A stretch of 5,677 nucleotides of DNA from Pseudomonadota bacterium. GTDB lineage: Bacteria > Pseudomonadota > Alphaproteobacteria > Rhizobiales > Rhizobiaceae. The first letter of the stretch is position 1, and every line of letters begins with the position of its first letter. The translations under genes were made by a program, and so were the position numbers. Shown here one piece after another: positions 4,663 through 5,677 of this stretch. Location of the stretch: contig JAEWFU010000516.1 of the NCBI GenBank assembly GCA_023388675.1, positions 1-5,677 on the forward strand, given 5' to 3'. The notes under the pieces are model-generated. The model saw only the letters and a program-made list of their open reading frames with translations. It was not told the origin of the DNA and did no database searches.

Positions 4663-5562
4663 ATGTCCGCACCGCTTTCCGACCACTCCAAGGGTCTGCT
4701 GCTGACTGCCATCGGCGGTTTGACGCTGACCGTCGACATTCCGCTCATCAAGCTGGCCAACGGCGATGTGTGGTCGGTGCTGATGGTGCGCTGCGCCACG
4801 ACGCTGGTGGTCACCGCCGTGGTGTGGGCCATCTGGAGGGCGCTTTCACCGCGCGCCCCTGCTCTTCTGCCCGGCAAGGCCGGCCTGGCGGTGGCCGCAT
4901 GCTACGGCATCGGCTCGATCTGTTTTCTGAGCGCCGTCTACCATATCCCCACGGCCAATCTCGTATTCCTGCTGGCCTTCAACACCGTCTTCGCGGCACT
5001 GCTTTCCTGGCTGTTCCTCAAAGAGCGGCCGCGTCCCGCTACGCTGGCGGCGATGGCCGCGATGCTGGTAGGTGTGGCCATCATCGTCAGCGACGGCATC
5101 TCGGCCGGCAGCCTTTTCGGCAATGTGCTGGCGCTGTGCTCGTCGCTGTGCATCGCCTCGGCCATCACCATCACAAGGGCAACGGGGCGCGACATGGGTT
5201 TTACCTCGCTGGTGGCAGTCAGCCTGCCGCTGCTGGTCGCCGTCGCCATGGTCGCGCAGGTCGGCTACCGGATCGAGGCACCATGGTGGATCGTCCTCAA
5301 CGGCGCGGTGGTGATGCCGATCGCCTTCTTCCTGCTGGCGACGGGCCCGAAATACATCTCCGGGCCGGAAGTCGCGATGTTCTACCTGCTGGAGACCGTT
5401 CTGGCGCCGATCTGGGTCTGGCTGATCTTTCTGGAGACCCCCACGCCGCAGACGCTTATCGGCGGGGCAATCCTGATCACCGCCCTGCTCTTTCATTCGC
5501 TGTGGCAGCTTCATCAAGGCCGGCGGCGCCGGGCCGCACAGGCGGTCCGACACGCGCCCTGA
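4663..5562 (+). CDS. EamA/DMT-family (RhaT-like) transporter
   Basis: This 299-residue inner-membrane protein has the two-repeat, ten-helix layout of the drug/metabolite transporter superfamily. Hydrophobic segments fall at about 11-29, 37-57, 72-90, 96-118, 127-143, 150-170, 181-201, 209-227, 236-257 and 263-282. The first EamA repeat closes with FNTVFAALLSWLFLKERP (106-123) and the second with YLLETVLAPIWVWLIFLETPT (241-261), each carrying the Glu that typically ends the ninth/fourth helix. The C-terminus is basic (QGRRRRAAQAVRH), consistent with a cytoplasmic end. The substrate (an amino acid, nucleoside or drug) cannot be predicted. The ATG at 4663 has GGAG at 4650-4653, 9 nt away; longer in-frame readings overlap bpt and are not family-like. 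It follows bpt by 67 nt with no clear terminator, so co-transcription is likely. Its stop directly abuts the stop of the convergent gene on the right. Confidence 0.94.
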   Translation: MSAPLSDHSKGLLLTAIGGLTLTVDIPLIKLANGDVWSVLMVRCATTLVVTAVVWAIWRALSPRAPALLPGKAGLAVAACYGIGSICFLSAVYHIPTANLVFLLAFNTVFAALLSWLFLKERPRPATLAAMAAMLVGVAIIVSDGISAGSLFGNVLALCSSLCIASAITITRATGRDMGFTSLVAVSLPLLVAVAMVAQVGYRIEAPWWIVLNGAVVMPIAFFLLATGPKYISGPEVAMFYLLETVLAPIWVWLIFLETPTPQTLIGGAILITALLFHSLWQLHQGRRRRAAQAVRHAP

Positions 5563-5677
5563 CTACTCGGCCGCGTCGCGGCTTTCCGTCAGATCGTCGG
5601 GCGCATGGGGATCGCCCGGCGCGCTCTCGGCGCCGAGGTCGGGGAAGACCACGATGCGCTGGCCATGGAAGTCCGTG
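5563..5677 (-). CDS. C-terminal tail of an unidentified protein (runs off right edge)
   Basis: The minus strand encodes 37 residues, TDFHGQRIVVFPDLGAES followed by an acidic, Pro/Ala-rich end (APGDPHAPDDLTESRDAAE), then TAG at 5565-5563. Nearly every codon ends in G or C, as in neighbouring genes, which supports a real coding region. The first part looks like the last beta-strand of a domain (QRIVVFPDL); the rest looks disordered. I do not recognise the family. The stop codon is immediately next to the eamA stop with no intervening base, so the genes converge tail-to-tail. Other frames in this short stretch are also open, which limits certainty. Confidence 0.6.
   Translation of the reverse strand, partial: TDFHGQRIVVFPDLGAESAPGDPHAPDDLTESRDAAE

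Noticed and set aside
1..5677. Mobile elements, CRISPR arrays, tRNA/rRNA genes, riboswitches
   Set aside because: No transposase or integrase motifs, spaced direct repeats, cloverleaf patterns or recognisable riboswitch consensus were seen on either strand.

Overview
The window looks like an ordinary chromosomal stretch of a high-GC alphaproteobacterium, most likely of the Hyphomicrobiales (Rhizobiales; a Mesorhizobium/Phyllobacteriaceae-like lineage is my best guess). This rests on strong G/C preference at third codon positions, a HemB whose zinc-site cysteines are replaced by Ala/Asp (the magnesium type known from rhizobia), and the order hemB - RDD protein - Bpt/ATE aminoacyl-tRNA-protein transferase, which I recall from rhizobial genomes but could not check here.

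Layout. On the minus strand, read right to left: a TetR-family regulator (1312-704), a RidA-family protein 3 nt downstream (700-320), a 125-nt gap, and the start of a class I SAM-dependent methyltransferase that runs off the left edge (194-1). The tetR promoter region carries an AT-rich near-perfect palindrome overlapping a plausible -10 box, the expected layout of an autorepressed TetR gene. The gap before the methyltransferase holds a perfect 10-bp inverted repeat. On the plus strand is hemB (1448-2473). Then, tail-to-tail with hemB, comes a minus-strand VapB-VapC type II toxin-antitoxin pair (3117-2477). The plus strand resumes with an RDD membrane protein (3262-3732), the N-degron enzyme Bpt (3837-4595) and an EamA-type 10-TM transporter (4663-5562). 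The last 115 nt encode the C-terminal tail of an unidentified minus-strand protein whose stop codon abuts the eamA stop.

How the parts fit. hemB (tetrapyrrole synthesis) and bpt (protein degradation through Leu tagging of N-terminal Asp/Glu) are housekeeping genes. The vapBC pair looks like an accessory cassette lodged between hemB and the RDD gene. The tetR-ridA pair looks like a small autoregulated detoxification or metabolite-damage unit. I see no rRNA, tRNA, CRISPR array, transposase, integrase or long repeat. I found no convincing novel multi-gene system. The best leads are the two regulatory repeats, the Rid protein lacking the catalytic Arg, and the possible thiol sensor in the TetR protein.
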